Notes under the pieces: generated by a model
What the model was told of the DNA's origin: nothing
Databases searched by the model: none
The model's input: only the letters and a program-made list of their open reading frames with translations
Source of the DNA: Saccharothrix coeruleofusca
Lineage (GTDB): Bacteria; Actinomycetota; Actinomycetes; Mycobacteriales; Pseudonocardiaceae
Length of the DNA: 56,103 bases
Assembly: GCF_014648515.1 (NCBI RefSeq)
Contig: NZ_BMRG01000001.1
Coordinates: 454,516-510,618, forward strand
Direction: 5' to 3'
Shown here: positions 50,101-56,103 of the stretch, piece by piece
Position numbering within the stretch: the stretch's first letter is position 1
Layout: every line of letters starts with the position of its first letter
Made by a program: the position numbers and the translations under genes

Positions 50101-50907
50101 TCAGGCGGGGTCGCGAGGGGTGTACAGCATGACCCAGTGATCCCTTTCCGGGTCGTGCAGCATCTCGATGTCGAAGTTCAGCCATCCCTGGGCCGGGTGG
50201 CGGATGTGCTTCACCGCGGATCGCCGCGTCTCCACCTCGCCCCGCTCCCAGTGGTCGCGGAAGCTCGTGCTGGTCGCGGCGAGTTCGGCGCGCAGTGCCT
50301 GGAGGTACCGGTCGCCGGGGTACCGGCTGAGCGCCCCGCGGAACTCCGCCGCCGCGACGCGGACGAGCAGCTCCGCCCCCTCGTCGCCGAGGAGGTCGGG
50401 CAGCGCCGTGGCGGTGAAGACCTGGTAGGCGATGTTGCGCCCGTACGGTCCCGTGGCGGCGAGCGGCTGGAGCAGCTCGGCGGCGGCGGTGTTGAGCGCC
50501 AGCAGGTCCAGGCGGCCGTCGTGCACGGTGACCGGCATCGTGCCCGCCAAGCCGTGCAGCATCCGCAAAAGCCCTGGGCGGACCGCGGCCTCCGGCGACT
50601 CGGGTTCGGGCGGCGGCTCGCCCGCGAGCCGGAACAGGTGGTCCCGCTCGGCTCTCGACAACTCGAACGCCCGCGCCAGCGCGGCGAGGATCTCACGGGA
50701 GGAGCGCGGGGCCCTGCCCTGTTCGAGGCGGGTGTAGTACTCGACGGAAATTCCCGCGAGGTCGGCCAGTTCCTGACGCCGCAGACCCGGAACCCGTCGC
50801 CGCGACGCACGCGCCCCCGCCCCGGGTTCCGGCGGAATCATCCCCGCCCGTCGACGACGCAGGTACTCCCCGAACTCCGTCCGGTCGGCGCTGGGCACGC
50901 GCGTCAT
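50101..50907 (-). CDS. XRE family regulator with MmyB-like ligand-binding domain
   Basis: 268 residues. HTH: PGLRRQELADLAGISVEYYT then RLEQGRAPRSSREILAALAR, followed by the MmyB-type PAS-like domain (VTVHDGRLDLLALNTAAAEL, WERGEVETRRSAVKHIRHPA, WLNFDIEMLHDPERDHWVML). Relatives bind fatty-acid-like ligands and often regulate neighbouring oxidoreductases. The gene is divergent from the DUF6176-like/NTF2 pair, with 98 bases between starts. Confidence 0.87.
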   Translation of the reverse strand: MTRVPSADRTEFGEYLRRRRAGMIPPEPGAGARASRRRVPGLRRQELADLAGISVEYYTRLEQGRAPRSSREILAALARAFELSRAERDHLFRLAGEPPPEPESPEAAVRPGLLRMLHGLAGTMPVTVHDGRLDLLALNTAAAELLQPLAATGPYGRNIAYQVFTATALPDLLGDEGAELLVRVAAAEFRGALSRYPGDRYLQALRAELAATSTSFRDHWERGEVETRRSAVKHIRHPAQGWLNFDIEMLHDPERDHWVMLYTPRDPA

Positions 50908-51005
50908 TGTCCCCGGCGCGGCACCCGGTCGCGTTGCCTGGCCCCGCCGATACCAGGCTCGGCGAGGTCTTCCCGGCCCGCGCGACCTCGCGCAGATTGA
51001 CGCGC

Positions 51006-51377
51006 ATGACCAGTACAGCTTGGGCTCTCCCCATTCCGCACGAGCGGGTCCAGGAGTTCCGCGACCTGATGGCCGACCTGAACGAGGACCTGTCCGGGCT
51101 CGCCGAACGAGCGCAAGCCGTCGGGTACCACCGGGAGCGGATGTGGCTCCAGCCCGACCAGGACGGCGACGCGGCGCTCATCGTCTACCTCGAATTCGAC
51201 GAGGGCGTGGACCTGGCGACGTTCTCCGAGCGGCTGCTCGCCTACGAATCCGAGTTCACGCGCTGGTGGACGCCCCGCTTCGAGTCCTTCGGGCTGCCGA
51301 GGTCGTTCGGCGAACCGCTGCTGTCCTGGGACGCCGAGAGGACGAGCAGCGGCGCTCGCACCGGAGGGCGGTCGTGA
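51006..51377 (+). CDS. Small conserved protein (DUF6176-like)
   Basis: 123 residues. MTSTAWALPIPHERVQEFRD followed by LMADLNEDLSGLAERAQAVG and ERMWLQPDQDGDAALIVYLE. It resembles a small dimeric alpha/beta-barrel family (DUF6176-like) of unknown function. The stop overlaps the GTG of the next gene (GTGA), so the two are coupled. It is divergent from the MmyB-like regulator. Confidence 0.6.
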   Translation: MTSTAWALPIPHERVQEFRDLMADLNEDLSGLAERAQAVGYHRERMWLQPDQDGDAALIVYLEFDEGVDLATFSERLLAYESEFTRWWTPRFESFGLPRSFGEPLLSWDAERTSSGARTGGRS

Positions 51378-51928
51378 CCGGATCGACGCCGACCGCCGGG
51401 CCGGAAGCGGCGCTCGGGCTCGCCCGTGACTTCATCGACGCGATCCAGGCCAAGGACCTCGACGCCGTCGCGGCGACCCTGGCGACCGACGCGCGGCAGT
51501 TGTTCATGCACTCGACCGCGACCAGGAGCGGTGAGGGGGTCGCGGACATCATCGCGGGCCGGAGGAAGGGGTTCTGCGTCGCCGACGTCAAGGGCAAGGA
51601 GGAGATCCTCGCCTACACGGAGGCGCTGTTCGCCAAGTTCACCCCGCTGCTCTGGCGCGATCACGAGTGGACCGTTTCCGCGAGCGGCGAGGTCTTCTTC
51701 AGCGGGAAGGGGGACATGGTCGTCGCCCGGACGGGCAAGCCGTACCGCAACAGCTACCTGACCCGATTCGACGTCCACGACGGGAAGATCGTCCGGATGG
51801 CGGAGTACGGCGACGTGCTCATGTACGCCCGCCTGGGCGTGCGGCCGAACGGGGCGGAGTTCCGGGCCCTGCTCCGGGCGGTCGGGCGCTTGTTCTCCCC
51901 CGCGCGGTCCTCCCGGTCGGGCAGGTAA
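51374..51928 (+). CDS. NTF2/SnoaL-like protein
   Basis: 184 residues, no signal peptide. AALGLARDFIDAIQAKDLDA then VAATLATDARQLFMHSTATR, and SGKGDMVVARTGKPYRNSYL then TRFDVHDGKIVRMAEYGDVL follow the SnoaL-like cone fold with the typical central acidic and aromatic residues. Ligand or reaction is unknown. It is translationally coupled to the preceding small gene, and the pair is probably under control of the divergent MmyB-like regulator. Confidence 0.72.
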   Translation: MTGSTPTAGPEAALGLARDFIDAIQAKDLDAVAATLATDARQLFMHSTATRSGEGVADIIAGRRKGFCVADVKGKEEILAYTEALFAKFTPLLWRDHEWTVSASGEVFFSGKGDMVVARTGKPYRNSYLTRFDVHDGKIVRMAEYGDVLMYARLGVRPNGAEFRALLRAVGRLFSPARSSRSGR

Positions 51929-52085
51929 CGGTGACGGGGTGGCCGAGGTCGCGCAACGCCCGGCGGTCACCCCGGACACACCCGCCCCCCACGACCAGGA
52001 CGCTGAAGGGGCTTTTCGCGAAAGCCTTTCCGGACACCGCGATCAACGCCTCTCGGTCACGTGGCATCCCGTGGCCGTCCGCGAC

Positions 52086-52706
52086 TCATGCCCCACCTGT
52101 GCTGACAGGATTTCCAACCTGGCCGGGCAGGGACAACCGCCCTTGGTGCGCCCTCACGCGCTCAGCGAAGCGAAGACAGCCCGCCTCCACGAGCTTGCCC
52201 GCCAAGTCGGCGCGACCGCCTTTGCGGACCCAGTACAGAGTCTGTTCACGGGTCACCCGCTGCACCAGGTGCGGCGCGCTGTCGTCGACCAACATGAAGA
52301 AGTCGTCAGGTTTGTAGACCTCGTAGGGCCTCGCGTCCGCATCACACCCCGTGGCGAAAAAGCCGTTGTCGCCGGTCAGGACGATGTCCGCCTGACAAGC
52401 CACCGCCGCGGCGTGTACGTGCTGATCGTCGCCGTCCTTGCCGAAGAACGAGCCGTCGATGGTGAAATCGTCGACCCGGCCTCCTTCGAAGGTCTTCGCG
52501 ATCAGGTCTCGCACGGAAGTGATCTTCGCTCCCGACCAGGTCGGATGCCTTCGACGGAGGCGGTAGATCACCTCAGCGAGCACATCTTCAGTCCAGTAGA
52601 CCGTGTAGATCTCTTCAGCCGATTCGAGTTGCAACAGCGCAAGCCAGTCCCGCAAAGTACGGGAGTACAGCACGTTCGCGTCCACGAACACTCTCGTTGA
52701 GACCAC
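52086..52706 (-). CDS. PIN-domain ribonuclease, probable toxin
   Basis: 206 residues. PIN-type acidic site: FVDANVLYSRTLRDWL near the N-terminus, a mid-protein acidic residue in DGDDQHVHAAAVACQADIVL and TGDNGFF at the third position, with the order D...E...D. Longer than VapC (about 130), with an extra C-terminal section (SAPHLVQRVTREQTLYWVRK, GGRADLAGKLVEAGC). It lies 65 bases downstream of an HTH gene in the same orientation, the antitoxin-toxin order of type II systems. Confidence 0.8.
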   Translation of the reverse strand: MVSTRVFVDANVLYSRTLRDWLALLQLESAEEIYTVYWTEDVLAEVIYRLRRRHPTWSGAKITSVRDLIAKTFEGGRVDDFTIDGSFFGKDGDDQHVHAAAVACQADIVLTGDNGFFATGCDADARPYEVYKPDDFFMLVDDSAPHLVQRVTREQTLYWVRKGGRADLAGKLVEAGCLRFAERVRAHQGRLSLPGQVGNPVSTGGA

Positions 52707-52771
52707 CGCAAGAGGCTAGCCGCTGTCGCATCCCCTATCGATGACCGGGCCGATAGTCGGTGAAATGAGAA

Positions 52772-53218
52772 TCAGTCGTCTTCCAAATCCCGCAGCTCGT
52801 TGAACGCGGCCAGTTGGCGCCGCCGCCGCGCATCCCGCTCCCGCAACACATCAACCGTCCGCAAGCGGGTGTGCGTGCCGACCTTGTGCGAGGGGATCTC
52901 CCCGGCGTTGATCTTGCGCATCAGAGTAGGCCGCGAGATGCCCAACAGCTTGGCGGCCGCAGTGGTCGTCAACTCCTCCGGCATCGCGCTGACCGTGACC
53001 GCATGCCCCCGCGCCACAGCGCGAACGACCTGAGCGATGATCGCCGACAGCTCATCGGGCACCGGAACCTCAGCGCCTTGCCCGTCGGACACCGCGGTGA
53101 ACCGCGCACCACCAGGGGAGAGCAGGCTCATCAGCGCTCGCGCCTGCTGCTGGTCACGCTCGTCCGCCAACAGGACATCACGATCAGCCGTAGCCACCAC
53201 GGTCGACACCGTCACCAC
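52772..53218 (-). CDS. HTH excisionase-type antitoxin or regulator
   Basis: 148 residues. The C-terminal half is an excisionase/MerR-like HTH: TTTAAAKLLGISRPTLMRKI then NAGEIPSHKVGTHTRLRTVD, followed by an arginine-rich tail DARRRRQLAAFNELRD. The N-terminal part (VPVPDELSAIIAQVVRAVAR) may contact the toxin. It lies upstream of the PIN gene and probably autoregulates. Two CACTTA repeats, 53226-53231 and 53261-53266, lie just upstream of its start. Confidence 0.75.
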   Translation of the reverse strand: MVTVSTVVATADRDVLLADERDQQQARALMSLLSPGGARFTAVSDGQGAEVPVPDELSAIIAQVVRAVARGHAVTVSAMPEELTTTAAAKLLGISRPTLMRKINAGEIPSHKVGTHTRLRTVDVLRERDARRRRQLAAFNELRDLEDD

Positions 53219-53268
53219 TCCCTCAGCGGGGCACTTACAGTTACAACCGACCGGCCGTACACTTATAT

Positions 53269-53481
53269 GTGCAACCCAGAGCTATCAGACCACGCCTGTC
53301 GCATGAGCGCAACCTCAAGCACGCAGGCCGCAACACAGCGGCCACGGGTCAACGGATCTTGTGGCTCAACCCGACCAGTGTGACGACTGGCACCTACATC
53401 GAAGTGGTCGGAAGCGTCCAGCGGGAGGCCGTCGATCGGGCGGGCGGGCTGTTCGACGACAGCGAGCGCGCTGCCGAGTAG
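53269..53481 (+). CDS. Possible small gene divergent from the antitoxin
   Basis: 70 codons from a GTG directly after TACACT-TATAT, a leaderless arrangement. The middle (ILWLNPTSVTTGTYIEVVGS) has some globular character, then REAVDRAGGLFDDSERAAE. It is unrecognised, and codon use is not decisive. A strong terminator follows at 53506. It may be a genuine small protein or a chance frame. Confidence 0.25.
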   Translation: MQPRAIRPRLSHERNLKHAGRNTAATGQRILWLNPTSVTTGTYIEVVGSVQREAVDRAGGLFDDSERAAE

Positions 53482-53505
53482 GGCGTTGTCATCAGAACTG
53501 TCGTC

Positions 53506-53539
53506 AAAGGCCCCGCCGGAAGAATCCGGCGGGGCCTTT
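53506..53539. terminator. Terminator of tRNA-Arg (bidirectional)
   Basis: AAAGGCCCCGCCGG and CCGGCGGGGCCTTT form a perfect 14-bp stem with a 6-base loop, ending in T-run/A-run flanks on both strands. It lies 9 bases beyond the tRNA-Arg 3' end. Confidence 0.85.
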
Positions 53540-53547
53540 GACTGGTG

Positions 53548-53620
53548 CGCGCTCGGCAGGATTCGAACCTGCAACCTTCTGATCCGTAGTCAGATGCTCT
53601 ATCCGTTGAGCTACGAGCGC
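53548..53620 (-). tRNA. tRNA-Arg (anticodon ACG)
   Basis: On the minus strand the acceptor arms GCGCTCG and CGAGCGC pair perfectly. The anticodon loop CTACGGA shows ACG, and the T arm is GCAGGTTCGAATCCTGC. This is the substrate of TadA, encoded at 28626-29075, which converts A34 to inosine. CCA is not encoded. Confidence 0.95.
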
Positions 53621-53658
53621 ATCGTTCTTCAGTTGTCACCCGGTGGAGCTGGGTGTTG

Positions 53659-53748
53659 CGGAGGCTCCGGGATTTGAACCCGGGATGGGCGGTAAACCCA
53701 AACCGCATTAGCAGTGCGGCGCCATAGACCAGACTAGGCGAAGCCTCC
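53659..53748 (-). tRNA. tRNA-Ser (anticodon GCT)
   Basis: On the minus strand GGAGGCT pairs with AGCCTCC. The anticodon stem-loop CGCACTGCTAATGCG shows GCT, the long variable arm TTTGGGTTTACCGCCCA marks a class II tRNA, and the T arm CCGGGTTCAAATCCCGG is intact. It is in line with tRNA-Arg, 38 bases apart, and probably co-transcribed. Confidence 0.95.
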
Positions 53749-53816
53749 CGGAGCCCTCGGCTACGACGCATAGGTTACACACACCCCCGACGTAGAAGCA
53801 AAACGCCCCCCTCCCA

Positions 53817-53850
53817 CCGGCATCTGCGCTGGTCAGAGCGCAGATGCCGG
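53817..53850. terminator. Terminator of the acetoacetyl-CoA synthetase gene
   Basis: CCGGCATCTGCGCT and AGCGCAGATGCCGG form a perfect 14-bp stem with a 6-base loop, 53 bases after the stop of the minus-strand synthetase gene and before the tRNA-Ser promoter. Confidence 0.8.
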
Positions 53851-53902
53851 GGTCGAGAAGGGCGTTCAGCGGCCGTTGGGGGCCCGTTCAGTGACGAGCG
53901 TC

Positions 53903-55864
53903 TCAGACAAGATCCAAAAACGGCCGCAGGGATGCCGGGTTGCGCAGCGCGTCCAGGCTGACCGCGCGCTCGGGCGGGGTGCCCGCGAGGATCTTCTTGA
54001 CCGGCACCTCGCACTTCTTGCCGTTGAGGGTCCGGGGGATCTCCTCGACCGCGACGAACCGGTCGGGGACGTGCCGGGGGGACAGGTTGGCGCGCAGCGC
54101 CGCCCGCAGGCCGGGTTCGACGTCCGCCAGCGCCACGCCGGGGTCCAGGACCAGGAAGCACAGCAGCTCGCCGTCCGGGTTGGCCGCGCTGGAGGTGTCG
54201 ATGACCAGCGAGTCGGCCACGCCCGCCGCGCCTTCCACCACGCGGTAGAACTCGCTGGTGCCCATCCGCACGCCGCCGCGGTTGAGGGTGGAGTCGCTGC
54301 GGCCGTGGATGACGGCCGAGCCGCGCTCGGTGATGGTGATCCAGTCCCCGTGCCGCCACACCCCCGGATAGGTGTCGAAGTACGCCTCGCGCAGCCGTGA
54401 GCCGTCCTCGTCGCCCCAGAAGAACACCGGCATGGACGGCATGGGCTCGGTGACGACCAGCTCCCCCACCTCGCCGACCACCGGCCGCCCCTCCGGGGAG
54501 TAGGAGCGCACGGCCGCGCCCAGCGCCCGGCAGGACAGCTCGCCCAGCCACACCGGCAGGTCCGGGGAGGCGGCCACGAACGCGGTGCACACGTCGGTGC
54601 CGCCGGAGACGGAGGCGATCTGGACCTCGCCCACGGCGTCGGCGATCCAGCGGAAGCCCTCGGGGGTGAGGGGCGCGCCGGTCGAGCCGACGACGCACAG
54701 CGCCGAGAGGTCGAACGTCCGCGCGGGTTCCAGGCCCTCCTTGAGGCACGACTGGACGTAGGGGGCCGAGGTGCCGAAGTAGGTGATGCGGTCCTCGGCG
54801 GCCATGCGCCACAGCGCCGACAGGTCGGGGTGGGCGGGGCTGCCGTCGAACAGCACGATCGTCGTGCCGACCAGCAGGCCGGAGACCAGGTAGTTCCACA
54901 TCATCCAGCCGGTGGTGGTGAACCAGAAGAACCGCTCCCCCGGCCCGAGGTCGCTGTGCAGGGCGAGCATCTTCAGGTGCTCCAGGACGATGCCGCCGTG
55001 CCCTTGGACGATGCCCTTGGGCAGTCCGGTGGTGCCGGAGGAGTAGAGCACCCACAGGGGGTGGTCGAACGGCACCGGCTCGAACGCCGGCTCGGCTCCG
55101 GCGAAATCGGTGAGCAGGGAGTTCCACGGCACGACGTCGGGCAGCGAGCCGCCCGCGTAGTCGACGAGCACGGTGGCCTTGAGCGACGGGATCTCCTCGC
55201 GCAGCCGTTCCACGGTGGGCCGCACGTCGAAGGCGCGGCCGTTGTAGCGGTAGCCGTCGACGGCGACCAGGACGGTGGGCTCGATCTGGGCGAAGCGGTC
55301 GACCACGGCCCGCGCGCCGAAGTCCGGGGAGCAGGAGGACCAGGTGGCGCCCAGCGACGCGGCGGCCAGGAAGGCGATCAGGGCTTCGGGCGAGTTGGGC
55401 ACCAGCGCGGCCACGCGGTCGCCGCGGCGCACGCCCAGCGACACCAGGCCCGCGCGCACGGCGGCGACGCGCTCGCGCAGCTCGGCGTAGGTGAGCCGGG
55501 CGGTCAGGCCGTCCTCGCGGTGGAACACCACGGCCTCGCCCTCGTGGCGCAGCGCGTGCTCGGCGTAGTTGAGGGTCGCGCCGGGGAACCACGACGCGCC
55601 GGGCATCGACCGGTCGGCGAGCACCCGTTCGGGCGGTTGGTGGAAGGCGACCCCGAAGAAGTCGGCGACGGCTCCCCAGAAGCCCTCCAGGTCCTCGGTG
55701 GACCACCGCCACAGCGCGTCGTAGTCGGCGAAGTCCAGTCCCCGCTCGGCTCGTAGCCAGTCGCGGAAGGCGGTCATGCGGCTGGCCGCGACCCGGTCGG
55801 GGTCGGGCTGCCACAGCGGTCGTGCCCCACCGGCGGCGGCGGTGCCTGCCTGCGTGTCGGTCAT
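53903..55864 (-). CDS. Acetoacetate-CoA ligase
   Basis: 653 residues, typical for acetoacetyl-CoA synthetase. Acetyl-CoA synthetase-like N-terminus (DYDALWRWSTEDLEGFWGAV), AMP-binding motif VLYSSGTTGLPKGIVQGHGG, FFWFTTTGWMMWNYLV, the adenylation core with SGGTDVCTAFVAASP, and ITERGSAVIHGRSDSTLNRG. The catalytic C-terminal lysine is in TLNGKKCEVPVKKIL. It activates acetoacetate to its CoA thioester for lipid or polyhydroxyalkanoate metabolism. ATG at 55864 follows AGGAACG. A longer upstream frame is not supported. Confidence 0.9.
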   Translation of the reverse strand: MTDTQAGTAAAGGARPLWQPDPDRVAASRMTAFRDWLRAERGLDFADYDALWRWSTEDLEGFWGAVADFFGVAFHQPPERVLADRSMPGASWFPGATLNYAEHALRHEGEAVVFHREDGLTARLTYAELRERVAAVRAGLVSLGVRRGDRVAALVPNSPEALIAFLAAASLGATWSSCSPDFGARAVVDRFAQIEPTVLVAVDGYRYNGRAFDVRPTVERLREEIPSLKATVLVDYAGGSLPDVVPWNSLLTDFAGAEPAFEPVPFDHPLWVLYSSGTTGLPKGIVQGHGGIVLEHLKMLALHSDLGPGERFFWFTTTGWMMWNYLVSGLLVGTTIVLFDGSPAHPDLSALWRMAAEDRITYFGTSAPYVQSCLKEGLEPARTFDLSALCVVGSTGAPLTPEGFRWIADAVGEVQIASVSGGTDVCTAFVAASPDLPVWLGELSCRALGAAVRSYSPEGRPVVGEVGELVVTEPMPSMPVFFWGDEDGSRLREAYFDTYPGVWRHGDWITITERGSAVIHGRSDSTLNRGGVRMGTSEFYRVVEGAAGVADSLVIDTSSAANPDGELLCFLVLDPGVALADVEPGLRAALRANLSPRHVPDRFVAVEEIPRTLNGKKCEVPVKKILAGTPPERAVSLDALRNPASLRPFLDLV

Positions 55865-55941
55865 ACCGACGTTCCTAGCCGATGCGACCGCCTGGGGCCA
55901 CGGTCGACGGGCCGGTTCCGATCGGTTCCGGTCGGTTCCGG

Positions 55942-56103
55942 TCAGTTCCGGCTCGCGACCGCCACCACCTGCTCCACGGCCGAGGTCAGCCGGGGCGCGT
56001 CGGTCGGGGTGAGCACCAGCCAGCCGTCGTCGCGCCGCACCAGGTAGCGGCCATCGGCGGTGTCCAGCCACGACACCGTGTCACCGGTCAGGTGCAGGTA
56101 GCC
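55942..56103 (-). CDS. 3' end of a possible EspG-family (ESX-associated) gene, partial
   Basis: The minus strand entering from the right edge gives 53 codons ending at a TGA at 55942: YLHLTGDTVSWLDTADGRYL, VRRDDGWLVLTPTDAPRLTS, AVEQVVAVASRN. The DTADGRYLVRR...WLVLTPTDAPRL pattern resembles the C-terminus of ESX secretion-associated EspG proteins, type VII chaperones for PE/PPE substrates. Too little is visible to be sure. Confidence 0.4.
   Translation of the reverse strand, partial: GYLHLTGDTVSWLDTADGRYLVRRDDGWLVLTPTDAPRLTSAVEQVVAVASRN

Noticed and set aside
1-56103. CRISPR arrays, insertion sequences with intact transposases, rRNA genes and replication origins
   Set aside because: I looked for spaced identical repeats, transposase motifs with terminal repeats, rRNA cores and DnaA-box clusters and found none.

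Overview
This 56.1 kb window is very GC-rich chromosomal DNA from an actinomycete, most likely a Pseudonocardiaceae member close to Actinosynnema, Saccharothrix or Lentzea. The evidence is GTG/TTG starts, GTGA/ATGA gene overlaps, an AfsR-type STAND regulator, a dnaX-ybaB-recR run with a short SRP RNA just upstream of dnaX, an IdeR/DmdR-type iron box, an actinobacterial SOS box, and an apparently EspG-like gene end at the right edge. The genus is inferred, not shown.

Layout. 1-6 kb: end of an unknown gene, a bidirectional terminator, then a complete oligopeptide ABC importer (minus strand). 6.2-11.2 kb (plus): a large SARP/NB-ARC/TPR regulator followed by a translationally coupled trio (small membrane protein, ECF sigma factor, helical/pentapeptide protein). 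11.2-15.8 kb (minus): P-loop kinase, recR, ybaB, dnaX, SRP RNA and an iron-siderophore binding lipoprotein behind an iron box. 16-20.2 kb: AAA ATPase, decayed mobile-element DNA, tRNA-Ser(GGA), large secreted nuclease. 20.2-23.5 kb: a perfect LexA box, small secreted NTF2-like protein, ABM protein, and a TetR repressor divergent from an alpha/beta hydrolase. 23.7-28 kb: two related XRE/TPR regulators around a glycine-rich-domain-like protein with a Cys4 tail and an APH-type kinase. The second regulator lies between tRNA-Ser(CGA) and a degenerate 54-bp direct copy of that tRNA's 3' half, so it looks like cargo of a decayed integrated element.

28-36.8 kb: ECF sigma factor, tadA and its partner, M20 amidohydrolase, prephenate dehydrogenase, two paralogous secreted fibronectin-type proteins and a thiolase. 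36.8-37.2 kb is gene-free and carries two ~117-nt direct repeats whose hairpin stems differ by compensatory changes; this is the strongest candidate for an undescribed structured element. 37.2-43.4 kb: glycolipid-binding protein, a thioester-domain surface protein with a sortase signal, and an orphan cytosine-5 DNA methyltransferase divergent from a HEAT-like protein, with an 18-bp palindrome between two leaderless promoters. An ATP-grasp ligase and a 70-residue protein follow. 43.5-51.9 kb: sugar epimerase, RNase Z, serine beta-lactamase-like protein, large secreted repeat protein, exonuclease III, GNAT, XRE/MmyB regulator, and two small coupled genes. 52-56 kb: a PIN toxin with HTH antitoxin, tRNA-Arg(ACG), tRNA-Ser(GCT), acetoacetyl-CoA synthetase and a gene end.

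The best-understood groups are housekeeping (replication/repair, tRNA modification, tRNA genes, SRP) and nutrient uptake (peptides, iron). They are interleaved with accessory regulatory and surface genes. Many starts sit 6-7 nt after a TAnnnT box without a ribosome binding site, as expected of leaderless transcripts.
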